A stretch of 64,000 nt of DNA from Mycobacterium sp. UM_CSW. GTDB taxonomy: Bacteria; Actinomycetota; Actinomycetes; Mycobacteriales; Mycobacteriaceae. Shown one piece after another: positions 1 to 8,367 of the stretch (its first letter is position 1; the number at the start of each line of letters is the position of its first letter). The position numbers were made by a program, and so were the translations under genes. Where the stretch lies: NCBI RefSeq assembly GCF_000455205.1, contig NZ_AUWQ01000081.1:1-64000 (forward strand), written 5' to 3'. The notes below the pieces were generated by a model, which saw only the letters and a program-made list of their open reading frames with translations, had not been told where the DNA came from and ran no database searches.

Positions 1-2
1 GC

Positions 3-1103
3 AACCTCAACCTCGGCGCCGGAAACGCGGGGAACGCCAACGTGGGCGCCGGCAACGTCGGCAACACGAACGTGGGCATGGGGAACCTCGGCAACGGAAA
101 CGTGGGCAACGGCAACGCCGGCAACAACAACTTCGGCAGCGGCAACAGCGGCGCCGGCAATCTCGGCAACGGCAATCTCGGCAGCGGAAACGTCGGCAGC
201 GGGAACCGCGGCCAGGCCAACATGGGCTTCGGGAACCGGGGAAACAACAACGTCGGCGCCGCCAACACCGGCAACCACGACTTCGGCTTCGGCAACACCG
301 GAAGCAACGACATCGGCTTCGGGCTGACGGGCGACAACCAGATCGGCTTCGGCGCGCTCAACTCCGGCAGCGGCAATCTCGGCTTCGGCAACTCCGGGAC
401 GGGAAACGTCGGGTTCTTCAACTCGGGAACCGGGAACATTGGCTTCTTCAACTCGGGCAGCGGCAATTTCGGCTTCGGCAACGCGGGCGACACCAACACC
501 GGGTTCTGGAACTCGGGCGTCACGAATACCGGATTCGGCAACGCCGGCGAGGTGAACCTCGGCTTCGGCAACGGGGCATCCTTCAACTTCGGCGCCGGGA
601 ATGCCGGCAACTCCAACTTCGGCTTCGGAAATTCCGGCGGCAACAACACCGGCAGCTTCAACACGGGTTTGGACAACACCGGCGACTTCAACACCGGCAT
701 GTTGAACACGGGATGGGCGAACGCGGGGAACACCAACACGGGCGCCTTCAACACCGGCGACCTCAACACCGGCTTCTTCAGCGCGATTACCCCGGCCGGC
801 ATCACCAGCTCCGGCTTCGGTAACACCGGCGCGGGAAGTTCAGGGTTCTTCAACGGGGGTTTCGACAACTCCGGCTTCATGAACACTGGCGCGGGCTTCA
901 ACTCCGGCATCCACAACACCGGCGGCGGCGTCGACGCGGGCATCAACAACTCGGGCGTCTTCGCCGTGGGCATCGGCAACGCGGGCGCCGACGTCACCGG
1001 CATCGGGCTGGCGGGCCTGCTCTCCTCGGGCATCGCGAACCTGGGCAACTTCAGCTCCGGCGGCTTCAACCACGGCAGCTCCCAGGCCGGGTTCTTCCAC
1101 TAG
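3..1103 (+). CDS. PPE-MPTR family protein, C-terminal part (5' end outside window)
   Basis: The open frame runs in from the left edge and ends at TAG 1101-1103. It is made almost wholly of Asn-Gly pentapeptides of the N-x-G-x-G type (for example [18 protein letters not shown]), the major polymorphic tandem repeats of PPE-MPTR proteins. The repeats grade from short GNxGN units to FWNSG/FNTG units and then a less regular tail ending SQAGFFH. The N-terminal PPE domain is not in the window. Family members are ESX-5 substrates placed on the cell surface or secreted; the function of this one cannot be read from the repeats. The family is certain; the true length and start are unknown. Confidence 0.9.
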   Translation, partial: NLNLGAGNAGNANVGAGNVGNTNVGMGNLGNGNVGNGNAGNNNFGSGNSGAGNLGNGNLGSGNVGSGNRGQANMGFGNRGNNNVGAANTGNHDFGFGNTGSNDIGFGLTGDNQIGFGALNSGSGNLGFGNSGTGNVGFFNSGTGNIGFFNSGSGNFGFGNAGDTNTGFWNSGVTNTGFGNAGEVNLGFGNGASFNFGAGNAGNSNFGFGNSGGNNTGSFNTGLDNTGDFNTGMLNTGWANAGNTNTGAFNTGDLNTGFFSAITPAGITSSGFGNTGAGSSGFFNGGFDNSGFMNTGAGFNSGIHNTGGGVDAGINNSGVFAVGIGNAGADVTGIGLAGLLSSGIANLGNFSSGGFNHGSSQAGFFH

Positions 1104-1203
1104 AGGCGTTCCGGCAAATGACGATCTACGACCCCGCACTTCGCGGATCTACGAGTTTTGACCGACGTAGTTCCGTTCACCGCTTCGCATAGTTGGGACC
1201 GTG

Positions 1204-2313
1204 ATGTCGGACTTTTCGTTGTTGCCGCCGGAGATCAATTCGGCGCGAATGTATGCCGGCGCGGGCGCGGGTCCGCTGTTCGTGGCGGCGACGGCCTGGG
1301 ATGGGCTGGCCGCCGACTTGCGGTCGTCGGCGTCGTCGTTCGCCTCCGTTGTCTCGGCGCTGATCGGCGGCCCGTGGATGGGCCCTGCGTCGCAGGCGAT
1401 GGCGGGCTCGGCCGCGCCCTATGTGTCGTGGTTGGCCGGGTCGGCGGTGCAGGCGGAGGGCGCGGCGGCGCAGGCACGGGTCGCGGCGACGGCGTTCGAG
1501 GCGGCGCAGACGGCCACCGTGCATCCGGTCGCCGTCGCGGCGAACCGCGCGCAGCTGATGACGTTGGTGGCCACCAACTTTCTGGGCCAGAACTTCCCGG
1601 CGATCGCGGCCACGGAGTTCCACTACATGGAGATGTGGGCCCAGGACGTCGCCGCGATGGCCGGCTACCACGCCGGCGCGATGTCGGTGGCGTCGTCGTT
1701 GACGCCGTTCGCGGCGCCGCCGGTGGACCTGGCCGGAATGGCGGCGCAGGGCGGCGGGGCGGCGGATCCCCTTTCGGCTCTGGTGGCCGCGCTGCAATCA
1801 CTGGTGTCCGGGGCGCCGCTGTCGTCGTTGTCGTCGCTGGCCCAGGTCGCGACCTTGCCCGTCAGCATGCTGATGTCGCCGATCATGTCGCTCGCGCAGG
1901 GGGCGAACGCCGGCACCGCGGGATTGGCCAACGCCGCGGCGGTGGGGGCCGACGTCCCGAAGTTCGTCGGGAGCACCGCTCCGACGGCGACCCCACTTGG
2001 CGGCGGGGGCGCGGGTTCTGCGATGGCGGCGGGTTTGGGCAAGGCGCGGCTGGTGGGGTCGATGTCGGTGCCTCCGACGTGGCAGGGGTCGATGCCGGCG
2101 CGGATGGTCAGCGCGGCCATGTCGGGGCTGGGCGGCGAAATCCCCGGTGGCGCTGGGGGAGTCGGTTCTGCGGCGGGCGGCATGCCGATGATGCCGATGC
2201 CGATGGGCGGCATGGGCGGCGGAGCGGCGGGTGGGATGTTGGGCCGCGGCGGGGCCAGTCCGCATGTGGTGCAGTCGCGGCCCAGCGTGGTGCCGCGGGT
2301 CGGGGTCGGATAG
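1204..2313 (+). CDS. PPE family protein, PPE-SVP subgroup
   Basis: 369 aa. The PPE motif is at residues 8-10 (LLPPEIN) and the WxG turn of the helical hairpin reads AWDGLAADL. The SVP-subgroup signature appears in the C-terminal half as [10 protein letters not shown], followed by a Gly/Met/Pro-rich tail. I chose ATG 1204; a GTG directly before it at 1201 is equally possible. PPE-SVP proteins are typically exported by ESX-5 as dimers with a PE protein. No PE gene is adjacent; the next genes are an Esx pair 92 bp downstream, an arrangement like the duplicated PE/PPE-esx cassettes of slow growers. Confidence 0.92.
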   Translation: MSDFSLLPPEINSARMYAGAGAGPLFVAATAWDGLAADLRSSASSFASVVSALIGGPWMGPASQAMAGSAAPYVSWLAGSAVQAEGAAAQARVAATAFEAAQTATVHPVAVAANRAQLMTLVATNFLGQNFPAIAATEFHYMEMWAQDVAAMAGYHAGAMSVASSLTPFAAPPVDLAGMAAQGGGAADPLSALVAALQSLVSGAPLSSLSSLAQVATLPVSMLMSPIMSLAQGANAGTAGLANAAAVGADVPKFVGSTAPTATPLGGGGAGSAMAAGLGKARLVGSMSVPPTWQGSMPARMVSAAMSGLGGEIPGGAGGVGSAAGGMPMMPMPMGGMGGGAAGGMLGRGGASPHVVQSRPSVVPRVGVG

Positions 2314-2405
2314 GGCGGGGGTGAGCGGTAAGGCTGTCGAGATCCGCCACCGCGTGTGACGCGGCGGCACAAAGAGATTGATCACTTCTTGAAAGGAGCA
2401 AACCG

Positions 2406-2702
2406 GTGGCTACTCGGTTTATGACCGATCCGTATGCGATGCGGGAAATGGCGAGCCGTTTCTCGGTGCACGCGCAGACGGTCGAGGACGAGGCGCGACG
2501 CATGTGGGCGTCGTCGCAAGACATTTCGGGCACGAGCTGGAGTGGGGCGGCCCAAGCGACGTCCTACGACACGATGGGACAGATGAATCAGGCGTTTCGC
2601 AACATCGTGAGCATGCTGCAGGGCGTGCGCGACGGGCTGGTCCGCGACGCCAACAACTACGAGCAGCAAGAGCAGGCTTCGCAGCAAGCGTTGAGCAGCT
2701 AG
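2406..2702 (+). CDS. ESAT-6-like WXG100 protein (EsxJ/K/M/P/W subfamily)
   Basis: 98 aa, the exact length of the EsxJ/K/M/P/W subfamily, starting at GTG 2406 behind a GAAAGGAG ribosome site. It has the WxG turn (SWSGAA) and a C-terminal export motif YxxxE in NNYEQQEQ. The protein should form an antiparallel helical heterodimer with the product of the next gene and be secreted by a type VII system, most likely ESX-5. It ends ALSS where the Mtb paralogues end ILSS. The subfamily is clear, but assignment to one Mtb paralogue is not possible from sequence alone. Confidence 0.95.
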   Translation: MATRFMTDPYAMREMASRFSVHAQTVEDEARRMWASSQDISGTSWSGAAQATSYDTMGQMNQAFRNIVSMLQGVRDGLVRDANNYEQQEQASQQALSS

Positions 2703-2713
2703 GAGATTTGGCA

Positions 2714-2998
2714 ATGACGATCAATTACCAATTCGGTGATGTGGATTCGCACGGGGCGCTGATCCGGGCCCAGGCGGCGTCGCTGGAGGCCGAACACCAG
2801 GCGATCGTGCGAGACGTGTTGGCGGCGGGGGATTTCTGGGGCGGCGCCGGATCGGTGGCCTGCCAGGAATTCATCACGCAGCTGGGTCGCAACTTCCAGG
2901 TGATCTACGAGCAGGCCAATGCCCACGGCGCCAAGGTTCAGTCCGCGGGCAGCAACATGGCCAGCACCGATTCGGCAGTGGGATCCGGCTGGGCGTGA
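2714..2998 (+). CDS. ESAT-6-like WXG100 protein (EsxI/L/N/O/V subfamily)
   Basis: 94 aa, starting at ATG 2714, 11 bp after the preceding esx gene and behind an AGGAGATTTGGCA ribosome site. The N-terminus MTINYQFGDVDSHGALIRAQ and the WGG turn (DFWGGAG) are typical of the EsxI/L/N/O/V subfamily. It is the obligate partner of the preceding WXG100 protein and the pair should be co-transcribed and co-secreted. Length and sequence are fully standard, with no sign of decay. Confidence 0.95.
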   Translation: MTINYQFGDVDSHGALIRAQAASLEAEHQAIVRDVLAAGDFWGGAGSVACQEFITQLGRNFQVIYEQANAHGAKVQSAGSNMASTDSAVGSGWA

Positions 2999-3055
2999 CC
3001 GGTGCCCCCAGGCGCGGGTAGCACAACGGCGTGCTGCCCGCGTCCTGTCGCAGGC

Positions 3056-4426
3056 CTAAGTGACTGCGGCCGCGGCGGTTTCGGTTGCCATCACCTCGGC
3101 GGCCGCGCGCTCGCCCGAGCGGATCGCGCCGTCTATCCACCCGCACATGACTGCCGAGCTCTCGGTGCCGGCCCAGTGCACGCGGCCGCAGGGCTCCCGC
3201 AGGGTGTAGCCGAATTCGGTCAGCACGCCGGTCGGGGCGTGGCTGATCATGCCGCCACCGGAGTAGCGTTCGGTGGTCCAGTTCTGTTCGTGGAATTCCA
3301 GCGGCGATTTGGCCTTGCCGCCGAACCGATCGACCAGCTCGGCGATCACCGCCGCTTTGCGATCGGACTCGTCCATTTTTGTCAGCCGACGCGCGGCTGG
3401 CCCCTCGGTGATCACGCACATGATGCCGGGGTCAGCGGTGTTCGTGCAGGCGTCGATGGTGAGCGTGGCCGGCGACCCGGGCGCGGCCGACTGGCCGCAT
3501 AATCCGTCGGCACGCCAGAACGGCTCGTCGTAGATGATTGAGATCTTGATGACGGCGCCACTTGGCATGCGCTGGTGTAGAAGTGCCCGGTCCACCGGCA
3601 ACATCGGTTCGTACACAATCGAACTGGCGATGGCAAGCGGGATCGCGACAATGGCCCGCCGCGCCCGCACCGTCAAGCCGTCGGCCGCGACCGTCACGCC
3701 GCCGTCGTCCTGGGTGATCTGCCGGACGGGGCGCGAAAGGTGCAGCGCGTCACCGAGTTCGGCGGCGATCTGCCGGTAGATGGCACCCATCCCGCCGACG
3801 GGCCGGGCGTCCTGGGCGCCGCCCTTGCCCGAGATGACGAAGGTGGGCCCGCCACCCGAGCCCATCTGTAGCAGCGCCCACAGCAGCGACGTCTCCGAAC
3901 CGGCCGAGGTGTACACGCCGGACAGCGCCATGTCCAGCATCTCGCGGGCCTGCTGGGACATGGTGTTCTTGTCGATCCATTCGCCCAGGCTGATGCGGTC
4001 CCACTCGGCGGCGTTCTTCGCCTCCCACGGCGCTTCGCGCGGAATCGATTTGCACATGTTCTCGATCGAGAGCAGACCGACGCCGAGGTTGGCGACCGCC
4101 CACGGGCTCATCGACCAGGGGATGGTGCCACCGTAGCGGTGCTTCTTGCCGTCGAGGACCATCATCGCGTCGCCGTCGTTGTGTTGTTTGTATTCGGGCA
4201 CGCCGAACTCGTCCATCATCGCGTAGATGCGGTCCTGGCCCGGCCCTACCCAGGCGCCGCCGCGGTCGATCCAGGTGCCGTCGTCGCGGGTGACCGTGAA
4301 CGTGCGACCGCCGACTCGGTCACGCGCCTCTAGCAAGGCCACCGAGCGACCGGCTTGCTTCAGCCGCAGGGCGGCCGTCAAACCCGCGAACCCGGCTCCG
4401 ACCACGCAGTAATCGACGTCCGACAC
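3056..4426 (-). CDS. Flavin-dependent amine oxidase (monoamine oxidase family)
   Basis: About 456 aa. The N-terminal FAD-binding fold reads VVGAGFAGLTAALRL, followed by the RVGGR motif, and a C-terminal GRVHWAGTESS plus GAIRSGERAA closes the FAD site, as in MAO/putrescine-oxidase enzymes that oxidise primary amines to aldehyde, NH3 and H2O2. The segment YSGGGMISHAPTG aligns with the MAO YSGGC motif, so the cysteine that holds FAD covalently in MAO-A/B is Gly here and FAD should be non-covalent. GTG 4426 is preferred because AAGGAG sits 8 bp upstream; GTG 4441 would add five residues. The substrate is unknown. The gene is monocistronic and convergent with the esx genes. Confidence 0.88.
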   Translation of the reverse strand: MSDVDYCVVGAGFAGLTAALRLKQAGRSVALLEARDRVGGRTFTVTRDDGTWIDRGGAWVGPGQDRIYAMMDEFGVPEYKQHNDGDAMMVLDGKKHRYGGTIPWSMSPWAVANLGVGLLSIENMCKSIPREAPWEAKNAAEWDRISLGEWIDKNTMSQQAREMLDMALSGVYTSAGSETSLLWALLQMGSGGGPTFVISGKGGAQDARPVGGMGAIYRQIAAELGDALHLSRPVRQITQDDGGVTVAADGLTVRARRAIVAIPLAIASSIVYEPMLPVDRALLHQRMPSGAVIKISIIYDEPFWRADGLCGQSAAPGSPATLTIDACTNTADPGIMCVITEGPAARRLTKMDESDRKAAVIAELVDRFGGKAKSPLEFHEQNWTTERYSGGGMISHAPTGVLTEFGYTLREPCGRVHWAGTESSAVMCGWIDGAIRSGERAAAEVMATETAAAAVT

Positions 4427-4596
4427 GACTGGCTCCTTCACCTGGCCCGCCCCAGCAGCAAACTACACCGATAGCCGTGCCGGCAGTAGCGTGTTCACCC
4501 CGATTTCTCGGGCGATTCAGCGGCTGCTGACCGGTCCGGGCCCGGGGTCTGACCGAGGCGGCTCGGCAAAGCCCTTGTCGCGCTTGGTGGTTGGCG

Positions 4597-5658
4597 TCAA
4601 AGATGATGGGCCTGATTGCCGCCGCGGCGTTTGGCGGTGTACATCGCGCTGTCCGCGACGTCGATGAGTTTTTCGATGAGCCCGGGAATGTCGGACGTTC
4701 CCATCGGGGACAGCTCGGCGGTGGCCGTGCCGATGCTGGCGGTCAGCCCCTGCGGAAGGGCGGCGATGGCGCCGCCCAATCCCGCCGAGATCGCCTCCGC
4801 GTCCGGCGACGGGCCGATGGTGGCGATGAGAAACTCTTCGCCGCCCGCGCGGCACAGCACCGCGGTCGGCGCCGCCTGCTGTTGCAGCACCTCGGCGACG
4901 GCGACCAGCGCGCGGTCGCCCGCCGCGTGGCCGAGGGTGTCGTTGATGCGCTTGAACGCATCCAGGTCGACCATGGTGATGGTCAGATGGGTGTCGTCGG
5001 CGTGCGGATCGCGGAGTCTGCGGGTGAGGGCGGCGATGAACGCCCGGCGGTTGAACAGCCCGGTCAGCGAGTCTTCGTCGGCGAGTTCGGCATAGGTTCC
5101 CATGGCCCGCGACATCCCTCGCATCGCCACGGGGAACGACACATTGAGCATCGCGATCACCCAGAACGCGGCAAGCCCGGTTCCGACGTCCACCTCGCGG
5201 GCCAGGTGCACCGCGGTCGCGACGGTGACGATGCCCGCCAGGCCCGCGCTGAACGCCAGCAATCTGTTGTTGTGGAAAAGGGCGACGTACCCGCTGTTCA
5301 TGGCCATGGCGCAGCAGCCGACGGCCGCCAGGGCGGCGGTTGGCTGGGTCAGGCTCCACCCCGCGATGCATGTCGCCGCGATAACCCCGAAAATCTCCGA
5401 TTGGACCCGCGTGGGCCAGCGCGTCAACCAGTAGACGCTCAGCGCGACGACGAAGACCGCCGCGCCGGCGTCGACGAGCACCACCTCGGCCGTCGGGCGA
5501 CGGGTGCTGAGCATGGTGGCCACCGGTACCAGCGCCGATATCGAGGAGATGACAGCCAGGGTCACCTGTGCCGCGCGAAGCAGTCCGCGCTCGCGCAACG
5601 TGGCCGTGATCCAATCGTAGTGATCGGGCTCGCCGAGCCATGACGTGAACCGGGACAC
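4597..5658 (-). CDS. Membrane-anchored diguanylate cyclase (GGDEF)
   Basis: 353 aa from GTG 5658, chosen for its GGGAGG ribosome site 6 bp upstream. About six hydrophobic segments fill the N-terminal half and probably form a membrane sensor. The C-terminal GGDEF domain runs from DEDSLTGLFNRR through VDLDAFKRINDTLGH to the active site AGGEEF, so it should make cyclic di-GMP from two GTP. The RxxD inhibitory I-site normally just upstream of the active site is absent (the stretch reads AAPTAVLCRAGGEEF), so classical product inhibition is not expected. No EAL phosphodiesterase domain is fused. Confidence 0.9.
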   Translation of the reverse strand: MSRFTSWLGEPDHYDWITATLRERGLLRAAQVTLAVISSISALVPVATMLSTRRPTAEVVLVDAGAAVFVVALSVYWLTRWPTRVQSEIFGVIAATCIAGWSLTQPTAALAAVGCCAMAMNSGYVALFHNNRLLAFSAGLAGIVTVATAVHLAREVDVGTGLAAFWVIAMLNVSFPVAMRGMSRAMGTYAELADEDSLTGLFNRRAFIAALTRRLRDPHADDTHLTITMVDLDAFKRINDTLGHAAGDRALVAVAEVLQQQAAPTAVLCRAGGEEFLIATIGPSPDAEAISAGLGGAIAALPQGLTASIGTATAELSPMGTSDIPGLIEKLIDVADSAMYTAKRRGGNQAHHL

Positions 5659-5739
5659 GCTGCACCTCCCTTCAGGGGATAGCTCAGCACCAAACCGCGC
5701 GCAGCGTTGCAAATCTGACGAAACGGCGACCGCGACCCG

Positions 5740-8364
5740 TCAACCCGATCGATCTTGGCGTAGCAACGCCGCGAGCTCGTCGCGGCTGGTCACGCCCGTT
5801 TTTGCCATCGCCCGGTAGATGTGCCCCTCGACCGTACGGACGGACAGTGTCAGCCGCTCGGCAACCGCTCGGCTGGACAGCCCCTGCCCGAGCAGCATCA
5901 CGATTTCACGCTCGCGATCGGTGAAGGGCAACCGTTCGGTGCCCTGGCGTTGCGCCGGAGTGCGGGCGCCGCCGCACCGGTCGGCCAGCGCGTCCGCTCG
6001 AGCCGAGCACTTCAACGCCGATCCCCGCAAGTCGCCCTTGCGATAGGCGATGGCCGCGTGCGCGGCCGCGTCAACCGCGGCGACCAAGTCCCCTATTTGT
6101 TCGAATTGTTCTGACACCGCCAATAGCTCGGCCCCGTCGCCGGTCCGAAGGGCGTCCGCGAACCGCGCCGCGACGCCGACGCGCGGGCCCTCCACGATCG
6201 CCTCCAGGTCGCGTAGCCGAGACGCACACCTGGTGTCACCGAACTGGGTGGCGGTCTGCAGACACACCACTTCCGCGGCGAATTGCCCATTGACACACGC
6301 TATTTCGGCCGCGGACCGCGCGCCCTTGATCGCTGCACTGACCTCGCCCTGGCATGCGGCCACCCAGGCGTGCGCCAGTTGGCGCTCGTATTCGACGAAT
6401 CCATAGCTCCGGTGGTGTTCGGCTTCGACGGCGCCGAGCGCGGCCACCGCGTCGGCGGTCGAGCCGCGCATTGCCAGCGCCGTGGTGAGCGGGACCAGGT
6501 ATCGGTACCGAAGACCGTTGGAATCGCCGGCAAAGAACTCGACTACGGTCGTCAACAGTGGCGTGGCTTCGTCGAGTCGGCCCGATCCGACCGCGACCCG
6601 GCCCGCGATCGCCGTGCTGATCAGCTGAGCGACGCCGGGAATGTCCACCGTCTCCGCGAGCGCCCGCTGCGCCAACGAATTCGCCTCACCCAACCGGCCG
6701 CACTGCAGAAGCGCGCCGACATGGCGGTCGACGATGAGGAGTCGCATGTGAGCGGCGACCCCGCTGCGCTGCGCGTATGCATAACCGATTTCGGCGGTCC
6801 TGTCCGCCTCGGCGGCGCGCCCCGCATCCCCGTTGGCCACGACCAGCGCCCACGCTGCCGCCGAGCTGATGATCCCGGGCAGCCGCTCGAGATCGACGCG
6901 ATCGCCCGAATTCCGTGCCTTTTCCGGCTGGCCCATGGATGCCCAGTAGACGGTCAGGTAGGCGTCGCTCCAGCTGCGGGTGGACGTCGTTGCGATGCGC
7001 GCGGCTTCGTCGAGAAGCTCCTTCGCCCCCTCGGGATCGGCGAGCCCCCACAGCTTGTTGAACCCGCGATTGCCGAGCAGGTACACCCGGTCGGCCTCGG
7101 TCAGACCCTCGGTGGGCGTCGCGGCGACCATGGCGTCGGCCTCCTCACCGCGGCCCTGCCATGCCAGCGCGAACGAACGGATGTTGTACGCCGGCGCGCC
7201 CGCGCCCGCCCGAATGGCGTCGGCCGCGAGCCGATCTGCCAACGGGGCGTCCGCCAGGAACATGGCGCCTTCGGCGGCTCTGACCAACAAGTCCGGGTCT
7301 GGTCTGAGATCGGAATCAACGGTTAATACCGCTCGTCGCACCAGTGTTCGCACCTCGTCGCGATCTTCCGACGCGGCCAGCTCCTCGGCTACCCGGCCCC
7401 GTAACCGGCGCAGCCTGGTCGAGGGAACCCGATACCGGCGCAGCTCGCCGTACAGGGGATGAGCGAGCCGAACTTCCAGACGTCCGTCGACCTTGCCGAG
7501 CGCGATCAAGCCACGCACGTCAGCGTCCTCGATCGCCGCCGGGTCGGCGATTCGCGCCAACGACGCCAGTTCGATCGGCTCCCCAACCGCGAGCGCGTCC
7601 ACAACATCGCCGACCGCGTCGGGAAGCGTTCCGATCCGCGACTCGATCAGTTCGGCCAGGCTGGGCGGCACGATGGGATCGCCACTCCATCGCCAGTAGC
7701 CGTGCCGTTGCGCCAGCCTTCCGTCGGACACCTCCTGCTCGACGATGTTGCACAGATACAGCGCGTTGCCGCGAGTGAGCTTCCACAGGCGCTGGACGGC
7801 GTCTGGATCCACCGGGCCATCCAGCGCCGCTGACAACAGGGTTGCCGTCTCATCGGCCGAAAGGGGCTGCAAGTCAAGGCGTTCGAACTGGGCGCTGCGC
7901 CACACATCTTGCACCGCGGCGGGAACGGGCTCGCCGCTGCGAATCGTCAATACCACCGTGGCCGCTTGCCGCTGGACGATCTGATGGAGGACGAAGGCCG
8001 ATAAGTCATCGAGCAAATGCGCGTCGTCGATGGCGACGGCCACCGGGGCGTGCGGTGGTGCGGCGGTCACCGACTCGATCACGTCGCGGACGAGATGAAC
8101 CAACTGGCTGTTGTCGGGAGGCGGCGAGTTCGTCCATGCGGCGAACGATCCCAGCGGCAGTGACTGCGCCGACGAAGTGCCTACCGCCCAACGAGTTTCA
8201 CACCCGCGCGAGGCCGCGGCCTCCAGTGCCTCCCGCGCCACCCTGCTCTTTCCGACGCCGGCCGCGCCGGAAACGATGATCCCGGCAGTCGTCGACTCGG
8301 CGATGGCGGCTTCGATGACCGCCATTTCCTGCGCCCGGCCGATCAGCGGCCACGTCAAACGCAA
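5740..8364 (-). CDS. LAL-type (large ATP-binding) LuxR-family transcriptional regulator, downstream copy
   Basis: 874 aa. An N-terminal AAA/STAND ATPase has Walker A GAAGVGKSR and Walker B VAIDDAH. A long helical TPR-like middle follows, and a C-terminal LuxR/GerE helix-turn-helix begins LPFTDREREIVMLLGQGLSS. Such regulators bind an inducer and ATP and then activate transcription. The likely start is TTG 8364, only 3 bp after the stop of the upstream paralogue, so translation is probably coupled. The protein is a clear paralogue of that gene, including near-identical C-terminal domains. Target genes are unknown. Confidence 0.9.
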   Translation of the reverse strand: MRLTWPLIGRAQEMAVIEAAIAESTTAGIIVSGAAGVGKSRVAREALEAAASRGCETRWAVGTSSAQSLPLGSFAAWTNSPPPDNSQLVHLVRDVIESVTAAPPHAPVAVAIDDAHLLDDLSAFVLHQIVQRQAATVVLTIRSGEPVPAAVQDVWRSAQFERLDLQPLSADETATLLSAALDGPVDPDAVQRLWKLTRGNALYLCNIVEQEVSDGRLAQRHGYWRWSGDPIVPPSLAELIESRIGTLPDAVGDVVDALAVGEPIELASLARIADPAAIEDADVRGLIALGKVDGRLEVRLAHPLYGELRRYRVPSTRLRRLRGRVAEELAASEDRDEVRTLVRRAVLTVDSDLRPDPDLLVRAAEGAMFLADAPLADRLAADAIRAGAGAPAYNIRSFALAWQGRGEEADAMVAATPTEGLTEADRVYLLGNRGFNKLWGLADPEGAKELLDEAARIATTSTRSWSDAYLTVYWASMGQPEKARNSGDRVDLERLPGIISSAAAWALVVANGDAGRAAEADRTAEIGYAYAQRSGVAAHMRLLIVDRHVGALLQCGRLGEANSLAQRALAETVDIPGVAQLISTAIAGRVAVGSGRLDEATPLLTTVVEFFAGDSNGLRYRYLVPLTTALAMRGSTADAVAALGAVEAEHHRSYGFVEYERQLAHAWVAACQGEVSAAIKGARSAAEIACVNGQFAAEVVCLQTATQFGDTRCASRLRDLEAIVEGPRVGVAARFADALRTGDGAELLAVSEQFEQIGDLVAAVDAAAHAAIAYRKGDLRGSALKCSARADALADRCGGARTPAQRQGTERLPFTDREREIVMLLGQGLSSRAVAERLTLSVRTVEGHIYRAMAKTGVTSRDELAALLRQDRSG

Positions 8365-8367
8365 CTG

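Noticed and set aside
3-860. Regular short repeats at the left end, considered as CRISPR or non-coding satellite
   Set aside because: The period is 15 bases in frame and encodes N-x-G-x-G pentapeptides of a PPE-MPTR protein; there are no spacers.
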